Positions 34,136 to 42,276 of a stretch of DNA of 64,000 bases are shown piece after piece. The DNA is from Rhizobium oryziradicis. Lineage in GTDB: Bacteria; Pseudomonadota; Alphaproteobacteria; Rhizobiales; Rhizobiaceae. A program made the translations under genes and the position numbers. Each line of letters starts with the position of its first letter. The first letter of the stretch is position 1. The notes under the pieces are model-generated. The model was given only the letters and a program-made list of their open reading frames with translations. It did not search any database and was not told where the DNA came from. The stretch spans positions 124,001 to 188,000 of the forward strand of contig NZ_MKIM01000027.1 in assembly GCF_001939045.1 (NCBI RefSeq), given 5' to 3'.

Positions 34136-34169
34136 TCTTCAAACCAGCCCATAAAAAGGAAATCACCCT

Positions 34170-35378
34170 ATGAATGCCAACGAATTGGAAACCTTGGCCC
34201 GTGACCTTAAGTCCGCAGCCGATGAGGTCAAGCGCTCTGCCGAAACCACCAATATTGAATTGAAGAACCTCGGCGCGGTGACGGCAGACACCAAGAAAGC
34301 CGCCGATGAGGCGTTGATCAAGCACAATGAGCTGTCTGCCCGCATGAGCGAGCTGGAACAGAAAATGGTGCGCGGTCCCGGTGAGCCGGAACGGCAGAAA
34401 TCCATCGGCCAGTCGGTCACCGAGCATGAAGATTTTAAGCACTTCATCAAATCCGGGGCCAAGGGCCGCATGTCGATCTCGGTCAAGGCGATCATTTCCG
34501 CGCTGACCACCGATGCCGATGGCTCTGCTGGTGATTTGATTGTGCCGCAACGCCAGCCCGGCATTTTGGCTTTGCCACAGCGGCGCTTGACCATTCGCGA
34601 TTTGATCATGCCTGGGCAAACGTCCTCAAATGCCATTCAATATGTCAAGGAAACCGGCTTCACCAACAATGCCGCCACGGTGTCGGAAACATCGGGCGCA
34701 ACCAAGCCGCAATCCGAAATCAAGTTTGATATTGTCACCGCACCCGTGGCCACCATTGCCCATTGGGTGATCGCCACGAAACAGATTCTGGATGATGTGC
34801 CACAGCTGCAATCCTATATCGACGGGCGGCTGCGCTATGGTCTTGCCTTTGTCGAGGAAGCCCAGCTGTTGATGGGCAGCGGCACGGGCACCAACCTGAA
34901 TGGCATCTACACGCAAGCCAGCGCCTTCACACCGCCGGTGAAATTGCCTGCCGGTGTCACCAAGATCGATGTGATCCGCCTTGCGATGTTGCAGGCATTT
35001 TTGGCCGAATACCCGCCAAATGGCATTGTGATGCACCCCGGTGATTGGGCAACCATTGAGCTTTTGAAGGATACCACGGGCCGCCACATCATCGGCAATC
35101 CGCAAAGTCAGGCAGAAGCCCGCCTGTGGCGTTTGCCGGTGGTGGAGACCCAAGCCATGCCGCTCGATAACTTCCTGACCGGGGCTTTCCAGCTGGGTGC
35201 GCAGATCTTTGATCGGGAAGATGCCAACGTGGAAATTTCCACGGAAGACGGCAACAACTTCACCAAAAACCTTGTGACCATCCGCGCAGAAGAGCGCCTG
35301 GCAATGGCGACCTATCGGCCTGAGGCTTTCGTGAAGGGTGCATTTGCCACGGCCATGGCGGCGGCAACGGAAGCATAA
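34170..35378 (+). CDS. Major capsid protein, HK97 fold
   Basis: A 402-residue capsid precursor. Residues 1-110 are a helical, charged scaffold (delta) domain (LARDLKSAADEVKRSAETT...). After cleavage the HK97 core begins near SISVKAIISALTTDADG and includes IVPQRQPGILALPQRRLTIRDLI, AIQYVKETGF, FVEEAQLLMGSGTGTNLNGI, NGIVMHPGDWATIELLKD and FDREDANVEISTEDGNNF. AAGGA precedes the start. A strong hairpin follows the gene. Confidence 0.96.
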   Translation: MNANELETLARDLKSAADEVKRSAETTNIELKNLGAVTADTKKAADEALIKHNELSARMSELEQKMVRGPGEPERQKSIGQSVTEHEDFKHFIKSGAKGRMSISVKAIISALTTDADGSAGDLIVPQRQPGILALPQRRLTIRDLIMPGQTSSNAIQYVKETGFTNNAATVSETSGATKPQSEIKFDIVTAPVATIAHWVIATKQILDDVPQLQSYIDGRLRYGLAFVEEAQLLMGSGTGTNLNGIYTQASAFTPPVKLPAGVTKIDVIRLAMLQAFLAEYPPNGIVMHPGDWATIELLKDTTGRHIIGNPQSQAEARLWRLPVVETQAMPLDNFLTGAFQLGAQIFDREDANVEISTEDGNNFTKNLVTIRAEERLAMATYRPEAFVKGAFATAMAAATEA

Positions 35379-35444
35379 TCAGCGCTCAAAGGCGCTGCTT
35401 CCAGAGACGCAAAACCAAACTCCGAAAGCAGCCGCCTCTTCATA

Positions 35445-35481
35445 GGGCAACATGGTTAGCGACCGATTAACCATGTTGCCC
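35445..35481. promoter_or_regulatory. Long hairpin after the capsid gene
   Basis: A perfect 14-bp stem (GGGCAACATGGTTA/TAACCATGTTGCCC) with a 9-base loop, 66 bases past the capsid stop and without a T-run. It may be an RNase-processing or 3'-stabilising element that keeps capsid mRNA abundant relative to downstream genes. Confidence 0.65.
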
Positions 35482-35517
35482 GCCTTCAAAAAAACACTGC
35501 GAAAAAGGTCATGGATC

Positions 35518-35748
35518 ATGAAACTCGAAGCGCTTGATAATTTTTACACCGACGAAACCAAACAGGTTTTGGCGGGCCAAACCTTTACCGTGGAAAGCCC
35601 GGAAACGGGAAAAGACCTGATCAAGGCGGGGCTTGCGCAAGAGGCGGAAGAGACGGAAGAGGAAGACACAAACACGGGCGAACCTTCCGCCACCAAGGCC
35701 ACCGCTGCCCCACAAAACAAGGCGAAAGCCGCGCCTGCCAACAAGTGA
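35518..35748 (+). CDS. Small head-associated protein
   Basis: Seventy-six residues: a folded start (MKLEALDNFYTDETKQVLAGQTFTVESPETGKDLIKAGLA) followed by an acidic stretch and an Ala/Lys/Pro tail. This short DxFxxxxx-VxxGxxFxxxxxxxxxLxxxGLA pattern occurs directly after capsid genes in many alphaproteobacterial prophages; function not established, perhaps head decoration or joining. Confidence 0.65.
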   Translation: MKLEALDNFYTDETKQVLAGQTFTVESPETGKDLIKAGLAQEAEETEEEDTNTGEPSATKATAAPQNKAKAAPANK

Positions 35749-35755
35749 GGCCGGG

Positions 35756-36346
35756 ATGATGGTGTCTGTGTTGGAACCGCCATCACCTGTGGTCACGGTG
35801 AGCGAGGCAAGGGCGCATTTGCGCATTGACCATCCCGATGATGATGGCTTGCTTGAAACCCTGATCAAGGCGGCAACGGGCTGGCTTGATGGTCCAGCCG
35901 GATGGCTTGGCCGCTGCATTGGCGGGCAGGTGCTGGAGTTGCGCATGGCCCGCTGGCCATCAAGGGGTAGCGATATGGCTCTGCCTTATCTGCCCGTGGT
36001 GCAGATTGTGCAAATCGCACACATCAACACCGATGGAACGGAACAGGTGATTGATCCGGCCCTTTACCGCCTGACAGGCAATCGGCTGTGGTTCATGCCC
36101 GATTTTGTTGCCCCCTTGCAAAGTTGCCAGCCTTTGCCGGTGCGTATCCGTTATCGGGCAGGTTATGGCGCATTTGATGCGCAAGGTGCTTGGGTCAACG
36201 ATGCCCCGGCCTCCATCAAAGCCGCGATCCTGATGCTGGTGGGGCAATGGTATGCCAACCCGGAAGCGGTCAGCACCAATGCCAGCACGGACACCATGCC
36301 CTTTGCCGTTGAAGCGCTTTTGCAGCCCTATCGGGTGCTGTCATGA
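35756..36346 (+). CDS. Head-tail connector protein (gp6-like)
   Basis: A 196-residue product with the N-terminal pattern VTVSEARAHLRIDHPDDDGLLETLIKAATGWLDGPAGWLGRCI, which is the all-helical gp6/Gp6-like connector. The C-terminus has APASIKAAILMLVGQWYANPEAV, also typical. It forms the ring under the portal. Two adjacent ATGs (35756, 35759). Confidence 0.88.
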   Translation: MMVSVLEPPSPVVTVSEARAHLRIDHPDDDGLLETLIKAATGWLDGPAGWLGRCIGGQVLELRMARWPSRGSDMALPYLPVVQIVQIAHINTDGTEQVIDPALYRLTGNRLWFMPDFVAPLQSCQPLPVRIRYRAGYGAFDAQGAWVNDAPASIKAAILMLVGQWYANPEAVSTNASTDTMPFAVEALLQPYRVLS

Positions 36347-36528
36347 AGGTACGGTTTACAGAGGACTACGATTACAAACCCACGCGCGCCTGCACCATCG
36401 CTTACAAGGCCGGGATGGTGGAAACCGTCAAGCGTGCTTGCGGTGAGGCGGCGGTGGAGCAGGGCAAGGCGGTGGAAATCGCACCTGCTTCGCGACAGGG
36501 AAAGGTAAAATCAGATGGCTCGAACTAG
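36343..36528 (+). CDS. Small conserved morphogenesis-region protein
   Basis: Sixty-one residues (MKVRFTEDYDYKPTRACTIAYKAGMVETVKRACGEAAVEQGKAVEI). Proteins with this KVRFTxDFDYKPxxxxTIAYKAG start are common between connector and head-closure genes in rhizobial prophages; no function known. Overlaps both neighbours. Confidence 0.7.
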   Translation: MKVRFTEDYDYKPTRACTIAYKAGMVETVKRACGEAAVEQGKAVEIAPASRQGKVKSDGSN

Positions 36529-36865
36529 ATCTGCAGGTGACCTAAACCAAAGAGTGGCCTTTGATAAGCGCGAGGAAGTTGATCGCGGCGATGGTGTCAC
36601 GGTTGGCGCATGGAAAGAGCAATTTATTGTTTCGGCAGGCTTCAATCACCTAAGGGGTGGCGAAAGTGTGATGGCCAGCCGGTTACAGGGAAACCATACT
36701 CAAGTGATCTTTGTTCGGGCTTCAAGCCTAACGAAACAGGTCAATACCAGTTGGCGCATTCGAGATGTTCGCAAAAATGAAATCTACAATATCCGCGACG
36801 TCGGGCCGACAAGTGATCGTCAATGGATTGATTTTCTGTGTCAAAGCGGTGTCGCCAGCGGATGA
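36515..36865 (+). CDS. Phage head closure protein
   Basis: A 116-residue product of the head-tail adaptor/SPP1 gp16 type: GDLNQRVAFDKREEVDRGDGVTVGAWKEQF then SRLQGNHTQVIFVRASSLTKQVNTSWRIRDVRKNEIYNIRDVGPTSDRQWIDFLC. This beta-rich fold plugs the connector. Confidence 0.85.
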   Translation: MARTRSAGDLNQRVAFDKREEVDRGDGVTVGAWKEQFIVSAGFNHLRGGESVMASRLQGNHTQVIFVRASSLTKQVNTSWRIRDVRKNEIYNIRDVGPTSDRQWIDFLCQSGVASG

Positions 36866-37323
36866 GCAAGATTCTCAACCTCGTAAAGCTTGACCGAAAG
36901 TTGAAGCGCCTGCCAGATTCTGCCAAGTCCCATATCAAGTCGGAAATGGAAAAGGTGGCTGATACCATTGTTTCTATGATGAAAAGTCTTGTTCCGAAAG
37001 ATGACGGCACGTTGATGGATAGCATCGGCTGGACATGGGGCAAAGCGCCGAAAGGCTCTATGGTCATTGCTGCGGTCAAGAGCGGGCTTGCAGGTGACCT
37101 GACGCTCACGATCTATGCCGGTAGTGCAAAAGCTTACTATGCCCGCTGGGTCGAATTTGGAACGGCGGCGCATGTCAACGGCGGCATGTTCAAGGGCACT
37201 AAAAACCCCGGCACCAATGCCCGCCCGTTTTTCTATGTGTCTTGGCGGGCTAATAAAAAATCGGCTGTTCGCGCTGTTCGAAAGGCAACGCGGGCGAGTG
37301 CCAGAAAGGTGGCAGCTGGATGA
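36862..37323 (+). CDS. HK97 gp10-family tail-completion protein
   Basis: A 153-residue product: VKLDRKLKRLPDSAKSHIKSEMEKVADTIVSMMKSLVPKDDGTLMDSIGWTWG...YYARWVEFGTAAH...NARPFFYVSWRANKK. The RWxEFGT...ARPF pattern defines the gp10/neck family. The ATG overlaps the preceding stop. Confidence 0.88.
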   Translation: MSKILNLVKLDRKLKRLPDSAKSHIKSEMEKVADTIVSMMKSLVPKDDGTLMDSIGWTWGKAPKGSMVIAAVKSGLAGDLTLTIYAGSAKAYYARWVEFGTAAHVNGGMFKGTKNPGTNARPFFYVSWRANKKSAVRAVRKATRASARKVAAG

Positions 37324-37745
37324 TGAAGCAAGATGCATCTCACGAATTACAGGTGGCCATTGTTTCGGCGCTCAAGGCTGATGTTGATGTATCTGCCTTG
37401 GTATCTGGTCGCATTTACGATGTCGTTCCTGCGCAAGCTGGTAGCGATACTGCGCAATTTCCCTACGTGTCGTTCGGTGGTTCGCAGGATCTTCCAGAGG
37501 GTGCCGATTGCATTGACGCTTCTGATTTGACCATACAGCTCAATGTCTGGTCCCGTGATCCCGGTTTTGCTGAAGGTCGTAAGATTGCGAAGGCAGTGCG
37601 CCGCGCCCTTGATCAGGACGCCTTTAGCCTGACAGACAATGCTCTTGTCTATTTCACCTATCTGCGGCGCGATGACATTCGCGCCCCTGACGGATTAACC
37701 ACGCAAATCGCAATGACGTTTAGCGCTGGTATCGAAAACCACTAA
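37320..37745 (+). CDS. Tail terminator-like protein (DUF3168)
   Basis: A 141-residue product with LQVAIVSALKADVDVSALVSGRIYDVVPAQAGSDTAQFPYVSFGGSQ and VWSRDPGFAEGRKIAKAVRRALD, the DUF3168/gpU-like pattern. It caps the growing tail tube and joins the head. Confidence 0.87.
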   Translation: MMKQDASHELQVAIVSALKADVDVSALVSGRIYDVVPAQAGSDTAQFPYVSFGGSQDLPEGADCIDASDLTIQLNVWSRDPGFAEGRKIAKAVRRALDQDAFSLTDNALVYFTYLRRDDIRAPDGLTTQIAMTFSAGIENH

Positions 37746-37770
37746 CCTTTCATCACATTAGGAGGCCATT

Positions 37771-38214
37771 ATGGCACAGGCAACCACCATTCGCGGGGGC
37801 AAAATCCGCGTGCTTATCGGCGTGAAACCGGCTTCGGGGCCTATCGTTTACGCCGCACCTTGCGGCTTCACACAACGTTCTGTCTCCATTGATAAGTCGC
37901 TTGAAGAGCAGGCTATTCCTGATTGCCTCGATCCCGACAAGGTTGACTGGATTGGCCGCGATGCTTCGTCCCTTTCCATGTCGGTTACCGGTGAGGGAGT
38001 ACTTGCTGCGGAAAGTGTCGATACATGGCTTGAGGCGGTCGAAAACGTCAATAGCGTCCCGGTTAAGATTGAGTGGGAGTTTCCGGCCAAGACCATCACA
38101 TGGACCGGCAACATGCATGTCGAGAAGTTTGAAGGTGCTGGCGATAACGGCAAGCGGGCAACGGCCAGTGTGTCGCTGCAAAGTGATGGCCCCATGGTTC
38201 GGACAAGCGCATGA
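37771..38214 (+). CDS. Major tail tube protein
   Basis: A 147-residue tail tube protein of the TP901-1/GTA type (GGKIRVLIGVKPASGPIVYAAPCGFTQRSVSIDKSLEEQAIPDCLDPDKVDWIGRDASSLSMSVTGEGVLA). Position between tail terminator and chaperone genes supports this. AGGAGG precedes the ATG. Confidence 0.85.
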   Translation: MAQATTIRGGKIRVLIGVKPASGPIVYAAPCGFTQRSVSIDKSLEEQAIPDCLDPDKVDWIGRDASSLSMSVTGEGVLAAESVDTWLEAVENVNSVPVKIEWEFPAKTITWTGNMHVEKFEGAGDNGKRATASVSLQSDGPMVRTSA

Positions 38215-38594
38215 GTCGTGATGCCAGAATTACAATCCCTTGGGCGGATGGTGATTACACCTTCCGCCTTGGCTGGGGCGAGCTGGAGCTGTTGCAAGAG
38301 GCGTGTGACGCCGGGCCTTATGTCGTTCTGTCGCGGCTTTATGGTGACGATTGGCGCATGGGTGATATTTCCCACACCATTCGCCTCGGCCTGATCGGTG
38401 GCGGCATGGTTCCCACGGATGCACTAAAATTGGTGCGGACTTGGGTGGAGAAGCGCCCACCGTTGGAAAACATTCTGTTTGCGCAGACCATTCTTTCGGC
38501 TGGCATTATCGGTGCAAAGGATGAAGCGCCGGGGGAGCAAGACGCGGCAAATCCAGTGGGGCAGCCCTTGACGACCTCCCCAACGGAAAGCTGA
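38211..38594 (+). CDS. Tail assembly chaperone, GTA gp10-like
   Basis: A 127-residue product similar to the gene transfer agent family: ARITIPWADGDYTFRLGWGELELLQEACDAGPYVVLSRLYGDDWRMGDISHTIRLGLIGGGM...LVRTWVEKRPPLENILFAQTILSAGIIG. Tail chaperones bind the tape measure before polymerisation. The end lies inside a region where the -1 frame is open and protein-like, suggesting a frameshifted longer form. Confidence 0.82.
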   Translation: MSRDARITIPWADGDYTFRLGWGELELLQEACDAGPYVVLSRLYGDDWRMGDISHTIRLGLIGGGMVPTDALKLVRTWVEKRPPLENILFAQTILSAGIIGAKDEAPGEQDAANPVGQPLTTSPTES

Positions 38595-38770
38595 GGTTTG
38601 CCGCGATTTACGGCAATGGCGCGGCCATGGGGTTCTCCCCTCAACAGGTCCGCGCCATGTCACTTTTTCAATACTTCTCTGCCCTTGATGGCTGGATGGC
38701 GGCAAATTCCCCGGAAGACGAGGGCGCTCTTTCCGAAAAGGAAAAGGATGACCTTTGGGATTGGCTCTAA
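38525..38770 (+). CDS. Frameshift extension of the tail chaperone (GTA gp10.1-like)
   Basis: In the -1 frame relative to the chaperone an open stretch starts after a TGA at 38522-38524 and ends at 38770. It reads ...KLRFAAIYGNGAAMGFSPQQVRAMSLFQYFSALDGWMAANSPEDEG...DLWDWL, like the small second chaperone of alphaproteobacterial tails. Its in-frame ATGs (38627, 38657) have no ribosome site. The overlap holds two G-runs (38531-38535, 38558-38561) where a P-site GGG can slip back one base and still pair. A fused G-GT-like product is the likeliest reading. Confidence 0.6.
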   Translation, partial: SAGGARRGKSSGAALDDLPNGKLRFAAIYGNGAAMGFSPQQVRAMSLFQYFSALDGWMAANSPEDEGALSEKEKDDLWDWL

Positions 38771-39126
38771 GGCGTCAGTTCCGGTACGGGCTGAAATGAC
38801 ATTGTAAGCGCCCTGCCTGTTTTCTCAATTGAACCCTCTTGGATCTTGGTGCCGGAAAGCCTTTATTTGTATGGGCTCACGGCTGTTCCACACAGGCTTC
38901 AGGTCAGTCGGGACAGCAAGGGTTTGGCGGCTTTGCGTCAATTGCAGTCATTAGCTTTGAAATTGCGAGTGTCCGATTTGGGGCCGAGACGCGACTGTCC
39001 GCTATTGGATTAGCGACTTGCAACAGCGGACATCCGGGCATCTGGCGATGTGGTCCGAGTTCGGCCCAGAGCGGACTTCGCCCGCTCTATTCTTTGTGGT
39101 GATTACCGTCTCGGGACAACTACGCG
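38771..39126. other. Non-coding flank of the inserted cassette, left
   Basis: This 356-base stretch between the tail chaperone and the defence-type gene contains no convincing gene. It has several GCGGAC/GTCCGC-type motifs (around 38990-39080) and a 12-base repeat shared with the other side of the cassette. It looks like imported intergenic DNA. Confidence 0.55.
39070..39081 (+). repeat. 12-bp direct repeat, left side of cassette
   Basis: AGCGGACTTCGC, repeated exactly at 41926-41937 on the other side of the nuclease-NTPase gene. A second shared element, TTAGCGACTTG, is at 39010-39020 and 41629-41639. Confidence 0.5.
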
Positions 39127-41574
39127 CTAACGTCTCGTCCAGACAGGCTTGGATTTGAAAGGTTTCTTATCAATCACACCTTTGACAATATTGAAGCCAT
39201 CTTCCTGTAGTCGCAGCACGGCGGGAAAGTCGAAGTATTTCGCGTTGATGTTTGCCAAATACCATTGGCTTTCGAGGTAACTCCTAAACTCCGTTGCGCG
39301 CTTGTATCGATCCGCAATCTCAAACGACGGAGCTAAATCCGATATGGAAGACCGACACTCTTCGTCGAATATAGGCGTATCAGTCGACGTCGCATCCAAG
39401 AACGAAAATGCCCCTATCCAGTGCTTCACATGGTATATGCCAACCGAAGTTGCTCTGAAATGAAACTGATCCGGTAATTCATTCTCGGGAACTTTCAGCT
39501 CTCGAAAGTGGGCGTAAGGCGTCTCGATGAGGCGTTTAGCTGCAAGTCGCCTCAGCGCATTCCGGGTTTGGTCTTCGATGAAACCGTGACGCAACATTTC
39601 TGCGACGATGAAATCGCCCAACACGAACCCGTCGCTATCCTTGTCCCCTATGTTGGAGCTCAGGTAGGAGACGATGAGGGAAGCGAGAAAATGTTCACGG
39701 GCGTCCGCTGTCGAGACGTCAAAGACATTCTGGGCGACGAGAGAGGATTGTGCATTAAAATACGCGTATTCGCCCAGCAGAGCGTGCTTAGTGAATTCGT
39801 GGAGGGGAACCTTATAGCCTCCAGTTTCCTGCTCTATCCTAACAATTTTTTGAGAATCAACGTTCGGACTTCCGCAGAATGACGTGATTAGCTCTATTAC
39901 TGCGCGCGTGTTGCCAGCACTAATATTGCTTAAAAACTGTTGTATTGCCTGATTTGATCTCACCGAGCGCAGGGTCGCATTCAGAAAAGCCACAACACTG
40001 CCAAGCTGAAGCCTAATGCCCTCCAATTTGCCTGGCTTCTCCTTCCCCTCCGCCACCCGTACCGCAAAAGTTAGGCGTCGTTGTACCACTTCGTCGGCCG
40101 GTGGCGGCGAGATTGTTAAAATCTTGTTCTGATAACCTGATAACGCGCCAGTAGTCTTCGAGTCATAGAAAGTGCTTGGTCTTAGTGCGATAAAAATCAG
40201 TAAGTTCCGCCATGATGCCAATTCTTGGGATATCAGAAATGCTTCCTGCTGTACGGCTAGTCCACGCTGGTCAGCGTTGTCCATGATTATGATGATTTGT
40301 TTGCCACGACCTTGCACAATGTGACCAAACGCGGCCATCAAATGGTTATCCTGTTGCGCAATTTTTGTCGACAGGAATTCAATTTTTTCTCTCTCGTAGG
40401 CAATAGGGTCTACAGTTTTCAGTCGACCTTTAACGCTATTATCAAAAGCCCGAAGTTCCTCATAATATATCGTGTCTGCGAATGCAGCCGAATTGATATC
40501 AATGCCATATTTCTTATTCAGAACAGATGGAATCTCAGAAAGTACGAAGGTTTTTACGTCCTTTGATAGATTCGCTTTGATACCAAGATTGATGTGAATG
40601 AAGTAGGTGTTCGCTTTCTCACCTACATCCATTCTTTCAAAGAGATTCTCGAAGAACGATGTCTTTCCGACGCCTACGTCCCCCAATACGACGACAGGGC
40701 GTGAGCTCGATCTTCCTAAGACTGCGGTTTCATCAATCGCGCTGGGTGTTATCCCGTCGCCGCTTACGCGCTTGTAACGCGCGGAAATGATTTGCTTGCT
40801 GAGCAGAAGATGCCGATTGTTAGCTTCAATCGGTACGTAGCAATCGCGGTAAAACGCGGATTTCAGGTCGGGATTGTCTTCAATCTCCTCAAGCAAAAGT
40901 TCTGATAGGTCCCGTAGATTTTCCTGGAAGGGATTTCTGTACCGATGTTTCATCAGCTCTGGAATGACTATCGATGCCTTTTCAGGAATCCTCGGATTGC
41001 GATGGATCGCAATGTCCCTATATGCCCGATTTTCTGAGATTCCTTCCGGTGATAGCAGCGTCCAGAGAAGTGAGAAATTTGACAGATAGGTTTCAAACCC
41101 GTTGAACCAAAAGCATTCGCCCTGTAGCGGCGACTGACCCGGAATGATTGCTTGGAAGATCGCCAGTTGCGGACCGTTGCACACGATTGCCACTTGCGCG
41201 CCCAGTAGTGAGCAGTACGGAATAACTTGGTGCACAGCCTCCTTGAACGCAGGGGACGCTTTCATTAGAGGTTCGAGTTTGCGGACCAAGGTCGGCTTGC
41301 CAACAGGGAGATCGCCGAATGTGGTCGCCTCCCGCTTTGCTTCTAAGACTGCCTTCGGCGGACGCCCGAGCACGTAATCGGCCTTTCCACCAATGCCGTC
41401 TTGGACTTCAACTCGGACATTCGGCTTTTCCCAACCAAGACATTCCGTAAGGAGCCGATCGACAAACTGGAATCTGTTCTCAGCTTCGTTCCAATGTGAA
41501 CTGTCCGGCGGAACAGCCGAAACAATCGACCTTAGTCGCTCTTCTCCTTCGCTCAACTCAAAAGGTGCTTGCAT
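39127..41574 (-). CDS. Nuclease-NTPase protein of anti-phage defence type
   Basis: An 815-residue protein encoded against the late genes. The N-terminal domain resembles HsdR-type PD-(D/E)XK nucleases: D67 (GIGGKADYVLG) and E79-x-K81 (AVLEAKREATTFGD). A P-loop NTPase follows with Walker A GDVGVGKTS (299-307) and Walker B IIIIMDNAD (428-436), then a long helical region. Nuclease plus STAND/KAP-like NTPase is a common plan of defence proteins that sense infection. It interrupts the tail operon between chaperone and tape measure, and its codon use appears more AT-rich than its neighbours'. Specific system not identified. Confidence 0.72.
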   Translation of the reverse strand: MQAPFELSEGEERLRSIVSAVPPDSSHWNEAENRFQFVDRLLTECLGWEKPNVRVEVQDGIGGKADYVLGRPPKAVLEAKREATTFGDLPVGKPTLVRKLEPLMKASPAFKEAVHQVIPYCSLLGAQVAIVCNGPQLAIFQAIIPGQSPLQGECFWFNGFETYLSNFSLLWTLLSPEGISENRAYRDIAIHRNPRIPEKASIVIPELMKHRYRNPFQENLRDLSELLLEEIEDNPDLKSAFYRDCYVPIEANNRHLLLSKQIISARYKRVSGDGITPSAIDETAVLGRSSSRPVVVLGDVGVGKTSFFENLFERMDVGEKANTYFIHINLGIKANLSKDVKTFVLSEIPSVLNKKYGIDINSAAFADTIYYEELRAFDNSVKGRLKTVDPIAYEREKIEFLSTKIAQQDNHLMAAFGHIVQGRGKQIIIIMDNADQRGLAVQQEAFLISQELASWRNLLIFIALRPSTFYDSKTTGALSGYQNKILTISPPPADEVVQRRLTFAVRVAEGKEKPGKLEGIRLQLGSVVAFLNATLRSVRSNQAIQQFLSNISAGNTRAVIELITSFCGSPNVDSQKIVRIEQETGGYKVPLHEFTKHALLGEYAYFNAQSSLVAQNVFDVSTADAREHFLASLIVSYLSSNIGDKDSDGFVLGDFIVAEMLRHGFIEDQTRNALRRLAAKRLIETPYAHFRELKVPENELPDQFHFRATSVGIYHVKHWIGAFSFLDATSTDTPIFDEECRSSISDLAPSFEIADRYKRATEFRSYLESQWYLANINAKYFDFPAVLRLQEDGFNIVKGVIDKKPFKSKPVWTRR

Positions 41575-41992
41575 CAATCCCCCAAGAACGCCCGCGCTGA
41601 TGGAAACCAGTACGCATTCCGCGCCAGTTTAGCGACTTGTTTGATCTATGCAATATCACCGTCAGCTACCGGCTTGCGCGACGTTTTGGGAACGCTTATC
41701 TGGCCTGCCTAAGGGATGAATTTTCAAAGCGATAAAACAGGCGTCTGCATACGGCCAGTCGATCATCGCCAACTTCAAAACGTCTCCTTTTGGCGCACAG
41801 GCGACGTGACGCTGCCAAGGCGATTTGTCCGCTTTCGGGTACCAGCGATCACAACCTTTACGACCGATATGAGGGCGCAAAGCTGCCTGTCTTCTCGCGG
41901 ACGCCAATGACTGCAAGGGGCTAATAGCGGACTTCGCTCGTTAGAGTGCCATTTCGCCCTCAGCCTAAACCGACCCCTCTAAGGTAAATGGG
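41575..41992. other. Non-coding flank of the inserted cassette, right
   Basis: This 418-base interval has open frames on both strands (for example 41662-41916 minus and 41716-41910 plus) but none has a ribosome site or a recognisable protein. It presumably holds the promoter of the minus-strand nuclease-NTPase gene and carries the right copies of the flanking repeats. Confidence 0.5.
41926..41937 (+). repeat. 12-bp direct repeat, right side of cassette
   Basis: AGCGGACTTCGC, matching 39070-39081. The two copies bracket about 2.8 kb containing the nuclease-NTPase gene. Confidence 0.5.
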
Positions 41993-42244
41993 TTAGTTAC
42001 TGCTCCGCACACCTTGCCTTAGCATCTCTTCATAAATAATTTTATTGCTTTCGCGCACAGCTTTTTCGGCGTTCCTCTTTTGGGTCCAAGCTTCAAGCTC
42101 TGCGGCGCGTTGCGCGCGTGTCTTGCCATCGGATTTTGGCCAAACGGCGAAAGCGATAAAACCAATAAAAAGCACGAAAACCACTAGACCCCGCAAAAAG
42201 CTCTTTCCTGCTTCTTCCGCTTCTTTTTGCTGTTTCTCGTCCAT
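41993..42244 (-). CDS. Small single-pass membrane protein (cargo)
   Basis: Eighty-three residues: charged N-terminus MDEKQQKEAEEAGKSFLRG, one membrane helix (LVVFVLFIGFIAFAVW, about residues 20-35), then a basic/acidic helix (AQRAAELEAWTQKRNAEKAVRESNKIIYEEMLRQG). GGGAG precedes the ATG. It faces away from the tape-measure gene and probably belongs to the same inserted cassette. It could act in superinfection exclusion or as a partner of the defence gene; no homologue recognised. Confidence 0.62.
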   Translation of the reverse strand: MDEKQQKEAEEAGKSFLRGLVVFVLFIGFIAFAVWPKSDGKTRAQRAAELEAWTQKRNAEKAVRESNKIIYEEMLRQGVRSSN

Positions 42245-42276
42245 ATCTCCCCTTCTTTATGCGTCTGGAAAATACA

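Noticed and set aside
38839..39102. 87-codon plus-strand frame before the defence-type gene
   Set aside because: No ribosome site, odd composition, and it covers the repeat-containing flank; treated as non-coding.
41662..41916. 84-codon minus-strand frame between the cassette genes
   Set aside because: No ribosome site or family resemblance, and an equally long frame overlaps on the other strand; I cannot exclude a remnant gene.
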